NCBI GenBank assembly: GCA_017543415.1
Contig: JAFYGD010000018.1
Location: forward strand, 1 to 5,825
Direction: 5' to 3'
Length of the DNA: 5,825 nucleotides
Source of the DNA: Eubacterium sp.
GTDB lineage: Bacteria > Bacillota > Clostridia > Oscillospirales > Acutalibacteraceae
In this document: positions 1-5,825 of the stretch, one piece after another
Layout of the letters: each line of letters begins with the position of its first letter
Numbering within the stretch: position 1 is the stretch's first letter
The notes under the pieces: generated by a model
Told to the model about the DNA's origin: nothing
What the model saw: only the letters and a program-made list of their open reading frames with translations
The model's database searches: none
Translations under genes and position numbers: made by a program

Positions 1-1391
1 CAGCGCCTGAATGCAATACCGTTGGTAACGTTTGTAAACTTTTCGGGCGTGAGCGAATAAAAATCGCTGAAAACTGTATCCTTAAGAATTTCGCTGTGAA
101 GCGCGGATACGCCGTTAACGCTGTGAGAGCCTGCAACGCAAAGGTTTGCCATACGAACAGCGCCGCCTGATACGATAGCCATACGCTCTACCTTATCGGC
201 ATCACCCGTCACGGACCAGACGTAAGCTCTGAAGCGGTTATCAATTTCCTTAGTAATCTGATAAATACGGGGAAGAAGTCTTGAATAGAGCTCCTCGCTC
301 CAGCACTCAAGAGCCTCCTTCATAACAGTATGGTTGGTATAGGCAACGGTTCTTGTAACGATTGACCACGCCTCGTCCCAGCCGTAGCCGCATTCGTCAA
401 GCATAATACGCATAAGCTCGGGAATAGCCATTGTGGGATGGGTATCGTTAATATGGATTGCAACCTTATCGGGAAGATTATCAAGCGTTCCGTAATTGGT
501 AAGGTGACGCTGAATAATATCCTGAATTGAAGCGGAAACAAGGAAATACTGCTGGCGAAGCCTTAACGACTTACCCTCGGGTGAATTATCCGCAGGATAA
601 AGGACTTTTGAAATAGCCTCTGCCATAGCGGACTGTTCAAGCGCCTTGATATACGAGCCCTGATTAAACAGAGCCATATCAAATTCGGGCTTCTTGGAAG
701 CCCAGAGGCGAAGGCGGGCCACGCCCTTTCCCTTACCTGAAACGTACATATCGTAGGGAATTGCGGTAACTACATTAGCATCCTCGTGAACAACGTGATG
801 GTAGTTTCCATCCCACGCGTCCTCAATATGTCCTTCAAATTTTACCTCAACTGCGCGCTCCTCACGCGGTACAAGCCAAACGTCGCCGCCGGGAAGCCAG
901 AAATCGGGAAGCTCGGTCTGCCAGCCGTCAACAAGCTTTTGCTTAAAAATACCTGCTTCGTAACGAATTGAATAGCCCATTGACTGAAAGCCGTTAGTTG
1001 CAAGACCGTCAAGATAGCAGGCTGCAAGCCTTCCGAGACCGCCGTTGCCAAGACCTGCGTCAGGCTCCTGCTCATAAAGCTTATCAAGCTTTACATTCAT
1101 TGAGCTGAGCGCGTCCTCAAAGGTTTTGGTTAAACCAAGGTTGTAAAGGTTGTTCTTTAAAGAACGGCCCATAAGGAATTCCATACAAAGATAGTAAAGT
1201 CTTTTTGAATTCTGCTTTCTTGCGGTAGCACGGAATTCACTGTTCATTTCGGACAGCTTATCCCTTACTATCATTGAAACAGCCTTATAGAACTGCTCGT
1301 CGGTTGCATCGTCGGGCGAAACGCCGAAGAAATGCGACAGCTTATCCGTAATAAGCTTCTTTGTTTGTGTAACAGAAAGTGTTGATTTCAT
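1..1391 (-). CDS. glgP: Glycogen/starch phosphorylase, N-terminal part (runs off the window)
   Basis: Glycogen phosphorylase (GT35 family) is a cytoplasmic PLP enzyme that releases glucose-1-phosphate from the non-reducing ends of alpha-1,4-glucans. The frame is open from ATG at 1391 to the window edge, 463 codons, so roughly the first half to 60% of a family member of about 750-830 residues. Visible family motifs, in order, are RLYYLCMEFLMGRSL near residue 65, EPDAGLGNGGLGRLAACYLDG near 108-128, NDTHPTMAIPELMR near 312, GSHSVNGVSALHSE near 420, and NVTNGIAFRR at the edge. The PLP-lysine region lies outside. The start is well supported: a GGAGG site (1398-1402) sits 6 bases upstream of ATG, and the protein begins MKSTLSVTQTKK, like other family members. 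It has its own promoter and a leader inverted repeat, so it is probably regulated separately from the upstream operon. The family call is secure; whether glycogen, starch or maltodextrin is preferred cannot be told. Confidence 0.96.
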   Translation of the reverse strand, partial: MKSTLSVTQTKKLITDKLSHFFGVSPDDATDEQFYKAVSMIVRDKLSEMNSEFRATARKQNSKRLYYLCMEFLMGRSLKNNLYNLGLTKTFEDALSSMNVKLDKLYEQEPDAGLGNGGLGRLAACYLDGLATNGFQSMGYSIRYEAGIFKQKLVDGWQTELPDFWLPGGDVWLVPREERAVEVKFEGHIEDAWDGNYHHVVHEDANVVTAIPYDMYVSGKGKGVARLRLWASKKPEFDMALFNQGSYIKALEQSAMAEAISKVLYPADNSPEGKSLRLRQQYFLVSASIQDIIQRHLTNYGTLDNLPDKVAIHINDTHPTMAIPELMRIMLDECGYGWDEAWSIVTRTVAYTNHTVMKEALECWSEELYSRLLPRIYQITKEIDNRFRAYVWSVTGDADKVERMAIVSGGAVRMANLCVAGSHSVNGVSALHSEILKDTVFSDFYSLTPEKFTNVTNGIAFRR

Positions 1392-1411
1392 ACAAATCCT
1401 CCAAATGTATA

Positions 1412-1434
1412 GTTAAAATCCAACGGATTTAAAC
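1412..1434 (-). repeat. Inverted repeat in the glgP leader (possible operator or RNA hairpin)
   Basis: Read on the minus strand, the arms GTTTAAATCC and GGATTTTAAC flank the 3-base centre GTT; 9 of 10 positions pair, with one T-T mismatch. It lies just downstream of the predicted transcription start (about 1440) and ends 9 bases before the Shine-Dalgarno site of glgP. The position fits either a repressor operator or a small stem-loop in the 5' leader. No run of U follows, so it is not a conventional intrinsic terminator. The repeat is seen directly; its function is inferred. Confidence 0.6.
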
Positions 1435-1446
1435 TCTTTTTTGTTT

Positions 1447-1475
1447 ATTATATACTAAAATTGCGCTCAATGCAA
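1447..1475 (-). promoter_or_regulatory. Predicted vegetative sigma-factor promoter of glgP
   Basis: On the minus strand, TTGCAT (1470-1475) and TATAAT (1447-1452) are separated by exactly 17 bases. The -10 box is a perfect consensus and the -35 box matches TTGACA in four of six positions. The implied start of transcription is near 1440, giving a 5' leader of about 50 bases before the glgP ATG. The surrounding DNA is AT-rich. The -35 box lies directly beyond the palindrome at the flippase stop codon, so the promoter fills the short gap between the two genes. Confidence 0.75.
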
Positions 1476-1477
1476 CT

Positions 1478-1494
1478 AATAACAGGCTGTTATT
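1478..1494 (-). repeat. Short palindrome over the flippase stop codon
   Basis: On the minus strand AATAACA and TGTTATT form perfect 7-base arms around GCC, and the first arm contains the TAA stop of the flippase gene. The stem is AT-rich and is followed by AGTTGCATTG, not a U-tract. It is therefore at best a weak 3'-end hairpin. No better terminator is visible between the flippase and glgP, so some read-through into glgP is possible. Confidence 0.4.
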
Positions 1495-2923
1495 CGGATT
1501 TGTTACTCTTTTTTAAGAATTTTCCGAGAACAAGGGTAACAAGCTCTTTGATAGGCTTGATATTGAAAACTACCATAGCGAGCAGGAGCAGAACCTCAAG
1601 GGTATAGGCAAAAATTCCGCTTTCGCCGAAGAGAAGGACAATGCACTGCGCAATAAGAATTCCTATTTCAATAAGGATAATAGGCCACCTGAACCTGATT
1701 TTTACATACTTTCTTGTATTCTTTCCCCTTGAAGCAAATACAACAACAAAGGCAATTACGGTTGCTATTGCCGCGCCGTTTGCACCGCTGCGCGGGATAA
1801 GAATAAGGTTAAGAACAATATTTGTTGCCGCGCCCGAAAGAGCGGTTACCATTGCCATAACGCTCTTTTTTTCAGCCATATAAACCGAAGCAAGGAAGTT
1901 TACAAGACAGGACATTGAGGTTGCAATAACGAGAATCGGAACATAACGCCAGGATTCATAGTAAGACTTTGCAACAAGAATTCTTGTAATAGGCTGGCAG
2001 AAGAGAATAAGCGCCGAAGCGATTGTGAAAACGCCGCCCGAATAAACGCGGAATACCTTTGTAAAGAAATTGGCGGTATCCTCATTATTATACTCGTCAA
2101 CGGCGGAAAGCTGCCAGGCGTCAATAAAAATTGAAGAGAACATTATTACAAAATTGGGAATTTTTGACGCTGCTGTATAAAGTCCGTTAGCAGAGCTGCC
2201 TATAAAATAGGTAACCATATATCTGTCAGATACGTTGATTATCCACCATAGGATAATAGTAGGCATAAGCGGGATTGAATACTTAAGCATACTGTGCGTA
2301 AGCGTTCTGTCAAGCCCTTTGATTTTAACATATTTCCAGAGCTTCTGCGTTACGAAGAAGAAAATAATTGAGCAGGCGTCGCTTGCGATAATTGCAAGAA
2401 CGTAGCCCGTTATTCCCCAGTGGAAAGCGCCGAGGAAAATCAGGTTGAAAAGAAGCGTTGTTGCAGTTGCGATTATACCGTCAATCGCAAAGGTTTTAAC
2501 ATGACCGCAGCCGCGTACAAACTGCTGGCAGAGCTGCCTTGTTCCCGAAATAAGAACGAAGGCGTAAATAAGAACTATATATTCGCCGAATTTGAAGTCA
2601 TTGATTTGGATACGGCTCATGGGATAAGCAAATAAAAGGAAAACCACAAAGCCCTTCAGCGTTGTTCTTATTCCCACGGTGAAAACGTCCGCCTTGTTTG
2701 CCTCCTTATCAAGCGCAAAGCGAAGTGCGGCTGAATTAATCTGTAAAAATACTATAGGAATTAAAACGTTTGCCGTTTGCTGAATCAAATCCGCCGAGCC
2801 GTAATCTGCGGTTTTGAGCATACGCGTTACAAACGGCATAAGCAGGAAGGAAAGCACCTTTGATGAGAAGGTGCCTATAGCAAATATTAAGGTATTGGCT
2901 GCTAACTTTTTATACTTATCCAA
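1490..2923 (-). CDS. Multi-pass polysaccharide flippase of the PST/Wzx-like family (MOP superfamily)
   Basis: A 477-residue, strongly hydrophobic inner-membrane protein with many predicted helices, the usual size for flippases that move lipid-linked sugars across the membrane. The N-terminus (residues 1-40: first helix, then LMPFVTRMLKTADYGSADL) is typical of Polysacc_synt proteins. The middle has YSIPLMP (215-221), the family-typical WWIIN..SDRYMV (226-237) and AWQLSA (269-274). The C-terminal half has NIVLNLILIP..GANGAAIAT (368-388), as in Polysacc_synt_C domains. A basic tail (KFLKKSNKSE) follows the last helix. The start is TTG, chosen because a GGAGA site lies 6 bases upstream, an in-frame stop (2936-2938) blocks any longer start, and the next in-frame ATG (residue 29) would remove the first helix. 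It follows the propeller-like membrane protein by 23 bases and is probably co-transcribed with it. No glycosyltransferases are nearby, so the substrate (capsule, teichoic-type or other glycan) is unknown. A MurJ-type lipid II role is less likely from the motifs. Confidence 0.88.
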   Translation of the reverse strand: MDKYKKLAANTLIFAIGTFSSKVLSFLLMPFVTRMLKTADYGSADLIQQTANVLIPIVFLQINSAALRFALDKEANKADVFTVGIRTTLKGFVVFLLFAYPMSRIQINDFKFGEYIVLIYAFVLISGTRQLCQQFVRGCGHVKTFAIDGIIATATTLLFNLIFLGAFHWGITGYVLAIIASDACSIIFFFVTQKLWKYVKIKGLDRTLTHSMLKYSIPLMPTIILWWIINVSDRYMVTYFIGSSANGLYTAASKIPNFVIMFSSIFIDAWQLSAVDEYNNEDTANFFTKVFRVYSGGVFTIASALILFCQPITRILVAKSYYESWRYVPILVIATSMSCLVNFLASVYMAEKKSVMAMVTALSGAATNIVLNLILIPRSGANGAAIATVIAFVVVFASRGKNTRKYVKIRFRWPIILIEIGILIAQCIVLLFGESGIFAYTLEVLLLLAMVVFNIKPIKELVTLVLGKFLKKSNKSE

Positions 2924-2929
2924 AACAAA

Positions 2930-2934
2930 TCTCC
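2930..2934 (-). promoter_or_regulatory. Ribosome binding site that sets the TTG start of the flippase
   Basis: GGAGA on the minus strand lies 6 bases before the TTG at 2923-2921, within the 23-base gap after the preceding gene. Together with the in-frame TAA at 2938-2936 it fixes TTG as the only start that keeps the first membrane segment. Confidence 0.75.
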
Positions 2935-2946
2935 GTTAATCAGTTT

Positions 2947-4215
2947 TTAATACGACCAGTTACCGTCCTTAAAGCTCATAACATTTGTTGAGCCGGTGTA
3001 AATACCGGAGGCAACATAAACCTTTTTACCGTCCCCGCTCTTTTTACCGATAATGAAATCATAGCTGTCGCCGTGCTGAACGGTTAAGGTATTGCCCTCG
3101 CCCACTCCGCTTACGCTGAGCATAACCTTTTCTTCACCGCTGTTCATATTAAGCTCAACCATATTGAGCCTGTTTTCCTTTTTGGAGGTTGCATAAAACA
3201 CGCGGTTTTTATCCGTAATCGGGTATACCGAAGGAGCGCTTATATTTTCCGCAAGGGTAACAGCGTCCTTGGCGCCGTATTTATAGCGGCACAGGTTATA
3301 GCTTCCGTTTTCCTGAAGCTCGAAGTAATAAAGAAATCCGTTTTCCATTACGGGGCTTAATACTTCTTCCTTTGAGCAGGGGGCTCTGAATTCCTGCGCA
3401 TTCTTTTTACCCTTGATGTCAACGGTCATAAATTTGGTCTGACTGATACCGTCAATGGTGAAGAAAACGCGCTTGAGCGATACGCCGACAATGTTCATTG
3501 TTTCATCAACTGAATTATAAAGGGTTTTTTCCTTGAGGCTGTCAAGGCTCATAACGCACATTCTGTTGTCCTTTGTAACATAGAACACCTTGCTGTCGTA
3601 GACATACGCATGTCTTACATTATCCGCAAGAGCCTCCGCCTTCTGTGAGCTTTTCTGAAGGCGGTAAAGCTTATCGTTCCTGCGGTTTACGAAGAACAGG
3701 TAATCCCCTCTTAAATTAAGAGAGCAAAGCTTATCGGCGGTTTTATATATTCTTGAGTAGCTTTCGGTAGCGGGATAAAAGCGGTAAATACCTTCGCCGT
3801 TTACAATATGGTAAACATAATTTAAATCGCTGCCGACAAGCCCGCCGTTAAGAATATTGCCGAGCTGATTGCCCTTTTTCGCTTCATCGGTTGCAAAGTC
3901 CTCAATGGGAAGATATGTAAGCGCTTCGCGTGTTGAAGGCACGGTAGTTGTAACGGTAGTCTTTTCCGTTGTTAATTCGGCAGTCTGCGTTTCCTGCTGC
4001 GGTTTTATAACGGACATAACCTGTTTCGGCACAAGCGAAACGAGGTCAAAATCAGGGCTGATTACCTTTATTGTTATTATAAACGCAGCAAAGGCAATAA
4101 TAAGCATACCCACTATCATAAGCAGGGTTTTGCCGAAGGAGCCTTTCTTTTTCTTCTTTTGGCGTTCTATTCTGTTTTCATCGGTATTCGGGTTATCAAA
4201 ATAATTATCTTTCAT
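2947..4215 (-). CDS. Membrane-anchored beta-propeller-like protein of unknown function (DUF5050-like)
   Basis: A 422-residue protein without an assigned function. Residues 1-29 are polar and end in a Lys-rich stretch (K20-K24). Residues 30-52 form one membrane helix, so the N-terminus should be inside and the rest outside. Residues 73-97 are a Thr-rich, low-complexity linker. From about 116 to the end, beta-type segments recur with an aromatic pattern: VYHI..IYRF (134-146), DYLFFVN..KLYRL (171-186), KVFYVTKDNRMCVM (209-222), RVFFTID (249-255), FLYYFE..YNLCRY (294-311), RVFYATS..RLNMVEL (338-355), and DFIIG..KKVYVA (386-402). About seven repeats suggest a beta-propeller. The NxxNGGLV start (120-127) and the overall look resemble DUF5050 domains common in Clostridia; this match is from memory. 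The ATG overlaps the proA stop by one base (TAATG) and has no well-spaced Shine-Dalgarno site, so it is probably translated by coupling to proA. Sensing, wall binding or assistance to the adjacent flippase are possible roles, none shown. Confidence 0.8.
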   Translation of the reverse strand: MKDNYFDNPNTDENRIERQKKKKKGSFGKTLLMIVGMLIIAFAAFIITIKVISPDFDLVSLVPKQVMSVIKPQQETQTAELTTEKTTVTTTVPSTREALTYLPIEDFATDEAKKGNQLGNILNGGLVGSDLNYVYHIVNGEGIYRFYPATESYSRIYKTADKLCSLNLRGDYLFFVNRRNDKLYRLQKSSQKAEALADNVRHAYVYDSKVFYVTKDNRMCVMSLDSLKEKTLYNSVDETMNIVGVSLKRVFFTIDGISQTKFMTVDIKGKKNAQEFRAPCSKEEVLSPVMENGFLYYFELQENGSYNLCRYKYGAKDAVTLAENISAPSVYPITDKNRVFYATSKKENRLNMVELNMNSGEEKVMLSVSGVGEGNTLTVQHGDSYDFIIGKKSGDGKKVYVASGIYTGSTNVMSFKDGNWSY

Positions 4216-5456
4216 TATCTAATCTGTCCGTCTCCGTAAATGAGATATTTTGTTGATGTGAGCTGCGCAAGTCCCATAGGACCTCTTGCATGGAGCTTCT
4301 GGGTTAATATTCCGATTTCAGCGCCGAGTCCGAATTCGCCGCCGTCCGTAAAACGGGTTGAGGCGTTAACGTAAACCGAGGAGCTGTCAATACACTGCAT
4401 AAACTTATCCGCATTTTCTTTGCTGCGGGTAATAATTGCTTCGCTGTGTTTAGTTGAATGCTCGTTTATATGGTCAATAGCTTCTTCAAGGCTGTCAACG
4501 GTTTTGACGCTGATAATATAATCAAGGTATTCGGTATAAAAATCCTCCTCTGTTGCGGGAAGAATATCGGGGCAAGCTGCTTTTGCGCGCTCATCACCGC
4601 GGATTTCAACGCTCTTTTCGTCAAGGCGCGCCTTTATTACGGGGAGCGCTTTTTCAATAACGGCGCTGTGAATAACAAGGCTTTCACACGCGTTACAAAC
4701 GCTTATGCGCTGGGTTTTGGCGTTAAAAATAATGTTTGCCGCCATTTCAATATCCGCTGTTTCATCAACAAATATATGGCAGTTGCCCGAGCCCGTTTCA
4801 ATTACGGGAACGGTTGAATTTGCAACGACTGCTTTAATAAGTCCCTTGCCGCCGCGCGGGATAAGGCAGTCGAGATATTCGTTCATAGTCATCATTTCAT
4901 TTGCGGATTCACGCGAGGTATCCTCAACGAGCTGAATACAGTCCTCCGGGAAGCCCGCTTTTTTAAGAGCGCCCCTCATTGCGTTTGTAATTGCGGTATT
5001 TGAATTTATTGCTTCCTTACCGCCGCGCAGAATTACGGCGTTGCCGCTTTTAAGGCAGAGCGCTGCTGCATCCGCGGTAACGTTTGGACGCGCCTCATAA
5101 ATAATGCCTATAACGCCGATTGGAACCGTAATCTTTCTGATTACAAGACCGTTATCCTTTTTATACTCGTAAACAACCTTGCCGCAGGCATCCTCAAGCG
5201 CGGCAACCTCGCGCACACCCGAAGCCACCGCTTCAATTCTTGCCGAATCAAGCATAAGACGGTCAAGCAGACCTTCGTTAAGACCCGCCGCCCTTCCGTT
5301 TTCAAGGTCGGTTTTATTTGCGTTAATTATATTTTCTTTTTCATTGATAAGCGCTTGGGCAATACAGGAAAGCGCGCGGTTTTTATCTTCGGTTGTTACC
5401 ATTGATAAAAAGTTCTGCGTTCTTTTTGCTTTAATTCCGAGTTCTTTTACAGACAT
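4215..5456 (-). CDS. proA: Gamma-glutamyl phosphate reductase (glutamate-5-semialdehyde dehydrogenase)
   Basis: ProA is a cytoplasmic enzyme that uses NADPH to reduce gamma-glutamyl phosphate to glutamate-5-semialdehyde, which cyclises on the way to proline. The protein has 413 residues, the normal length, and is complete from MSVKELG to the family-typical end YGDGQIR. Motifs seen are VPIGVIGIIYEARPNVTADA (111-130), ALCLKSGNAVILRGG (132-146), CLIPRGGKGLI (197-207), TGSGNCHIFVD (221-231), the catalytic-cysteine segment NAKTQRISVCNACESL (245-260) with Cys254 as the expected nucleophile, FGLGAEIGI (375-383) and HARGPMGLAQLTS (389-401). The start is ATG with a GAGG site 7 bases upstream, which lies inside the last codons of proB. 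The gap to the proB stop is 2 bases, a typical proBA operon, and the stop overlaps the next start by one base. No oddity was seen in the protein itself. Confidence 0.98.
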   Translation of the reverse strand: MSVKELGIKAKRTQNFLSMVTTEDKNRALSCIAQALINEKENIINANKTDLENGRAAGLNEGLLDRLMLDSARIEAVASGVREVAALEDACGKVVYEYKKDNGLVIRKITVPIGVIGIIYEARPNVTADAAALCLKSGNAVILRGGKEAINSNTAITNAMRGALKKAGFPEDCIQLVEDTSRESANEMMTMNEYLDCLIPRGGKGLIKAVVANSTVPVIETGSGNCHIFVDETADIEMAANIIFNAKTQRISVCNACESLVIHSAVIEKALPVIKARLDEKSVEIRGDERAKAACPDILPATEEDFYTEYLDYIISVKTVDSLEEAIDHINEHSTKHSEAIITRSKENADKFMQCIDSSSVYVNASTRFTDGGEFGLGAEIGILTQKLHARGPMGLAQLTSTKYLIYGDGQIR

Positions 5457-5458
5457 AT

Positions 5459-5825
5459 TTACACCTCTTTTGCAAGGAACCTTGTTCCTACGCTTTTTCC
5501 GTCAAGCACTTTATATATTCTTGACGGCTTTTCACCGTTCATTATTACAACGGGTACTCCGGCTGACGTTGCAATTTCCGCCGCTTTGAGCTTTGTTGCA
5601 AACCCACCGGTTCCGCGGCTTCCCGCTCCGCCGGCACAGTTAATAATTTCAGGGGTAATTTTTTCAACGGTTTCAATCAGCTTTGCATTTTCGTTTTCGC
5701 TGGGATTACTGTCGTACAGGCCGTCAGTATCGGTAAGCATAATAAGCAAATCGGCTTTTACAAGGGCGGCAACTGTTGCCGAAAGGCAGTCGTTATCGCC
5801 GTTTAAAAGCTAGTTTACCGAAACG
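5459..5825 (-). CDS. proB: Glutamate 5-kinase, C-terminal part of the kinase domain, with an in-frame TAG near the edge
   Basis: ProB phosphorylates glutamate with ATP to gamma-glutamyl phosphate, the unstable substrate passed to ProA. The readable part, 116 residues after a TAG at 5812-5810, carries the amino-acid-kinase motifs GDNDCLSA, ADLLIMLTDTDGLYDSNP, GTGGFATKLKAAEIATSAGVPVVIMNG and SVGTRFLA. It ends with KEV right after the kinase domain, so there is no C-terminal PUA domain; such short ProB forms exist in some bacteria. The true start lies beyond the window. The frame continues across the TAG with VSVN, which fits the usual V-A-x-D/N-E-I/L run before GDND, with the stop in place of the conserved Glu. 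A GAG to TAG change would explain it. No start codon with a Shine-Dalgarno site follows the TAG: TTG at 5749 and ATG at 5740 would discard the GDND motif. The kinase identity is firm; whether the gene is intact is open. Confidence 0.88.
5464..5467 (-). promoter_or_regulatory. Ribosome binding site of proA inside the end of proB
   Basis: GAGG on the minus strand, 7 bases before the proA ATG (5456-5454), is made of the Glu and Val codons that end proB (AAA GAG GTG TAA). Placing the proA site within the proB coding end, with 2 bases between stop and start, points to coupled translation of the two proline enzymes. Confidence 0.75.
5810..5812 (-). other. In-frame TAG codon in proB
   Basis: The + strand triplet CTA reads TAG in the proB frame. 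It sits four residues before the GDND motif, where family members usually have Glu. Four codons upstream (VSVN) and all codons downstream fit the family in the same frame, so a single-base substitution fits better than a frameshift. It may be a sequence error close to an assembly end or a true nonsense mutation. Confidence 0.7.

Noticed and set aside
842..1087. 81-residue open frame on the minus strand, in another phase inside glgP
   Set aside because: The glgP frame across this stretch encodes conserved phosphorylase motifs, so this frame is an overlap artefact.
1461..1475. Weak hairpin (ATTG/CAAT around AGCG) followed by TTTT, considered as an intrinsic terminator
   Set aside because: The stem is only four pairs and overlaps the -35 and spacer of a consensus promoter, so termination is not supported.
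4142..4160. Pyrimidine run (purine run on the coding strand) considered as a slippage or frameshift site
   Set aside because: It encodes the Lys-rich cytoplasmic tail just before a membrane helix, with mixed AAA/AAG codons and an intact frame on both sides. Nothing indicates programmed slippage.
3869..4204. 111-residue open frame on the plus strand
   Set aside because: It lies wholly opposite the propeller-like gene, has no Shine-Dalgarno site, and its Phe run is just the complement of the Lys-rich N-terminus. It is a shadow.
4458..4817. 119-residue open frame on the plus strand
   Set aside because: It is antisense to a conserved part of proA that includes the catalytic-cysteine region, and has no ribosome site or recognisable motif.
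5179..5589. 136-residue open frame on the plus strand
   Set aside because: It runs antisense to proA and proB, both strongly supported. Its Ser/Arg/Ala-rich sequence is typical of a complementary reading, with no family features.
5459..5749. A 96-residue stand-alone gene starting at TTG 5749
   Set aside because: Homology to ProB continues upstream through the GDND motif, and no ribosome site precedes this TTG. It is the tail of a longer kinase gene.

Overview
All the genes in this window lie on the minus strand, so the reading order runs from high to low coordinates. The style suggests a Gram-positive Firmicute of class Clostridia, perhaps a gut Ruminococcaceae/Oscillospiraceae relative. The grounds are strong GGAGG-type ribosome binding sites, short or overlapping gene junctions, TAA stops, a consensus vegetative promoter, and a membrane-anchored propeller-like protein of a type common in that group. 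This placement is inference; there is no rRNA or other firm marker.

Region 5825-1490 looks like one transcription unit of four genes. First is the C-terminal part of proB (glutamate 5-kinase), cut by the window edge and carrying an in-frame TAG 14 bases from that edge. Two bases later comes a complete proA (gamma-glutamyl phosphate reductase). Its stop codon shares one base with the start of a 422-residue single-pass membrane protein with a Thr-rich linker and a beta-propeller-like outer domain. After 23 bases comes a 477-residue multi-pass flippase of the polysaccharide transporter (PST/Wzx-like) family, which starts at TTG. ProB and ProA carry out the first two steps of proline synthesis from glutamate. 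The last two genes look like cell-envelope functions and have no obvious metabolic tie to proline.

Region 1489-1392 is the only real intergenic space. It holds a short palindrome over the flippase stop codon, a consensus -35/-10 promoter with 17-base spacing, a 23-base near-perfect inverted repeat in the predicted 5' leader, and a strong Shine-Dalgarno site.

Region 1391-1 is the N-terminal 463 codons of glycogen phosphorylase (glgP). It runs off the window with no stop, so the PLP-binding C-terminal half is not seen.

No tRNA, rRNA, CRISPR array, insertion sequence or phage gene was found. Most of the window is ordinary housekeeping DNA. The points that deserve a second look are the TAG in proB, the inverted repeat before glgP, and the uncharacterised propeller protein coupled to proA.
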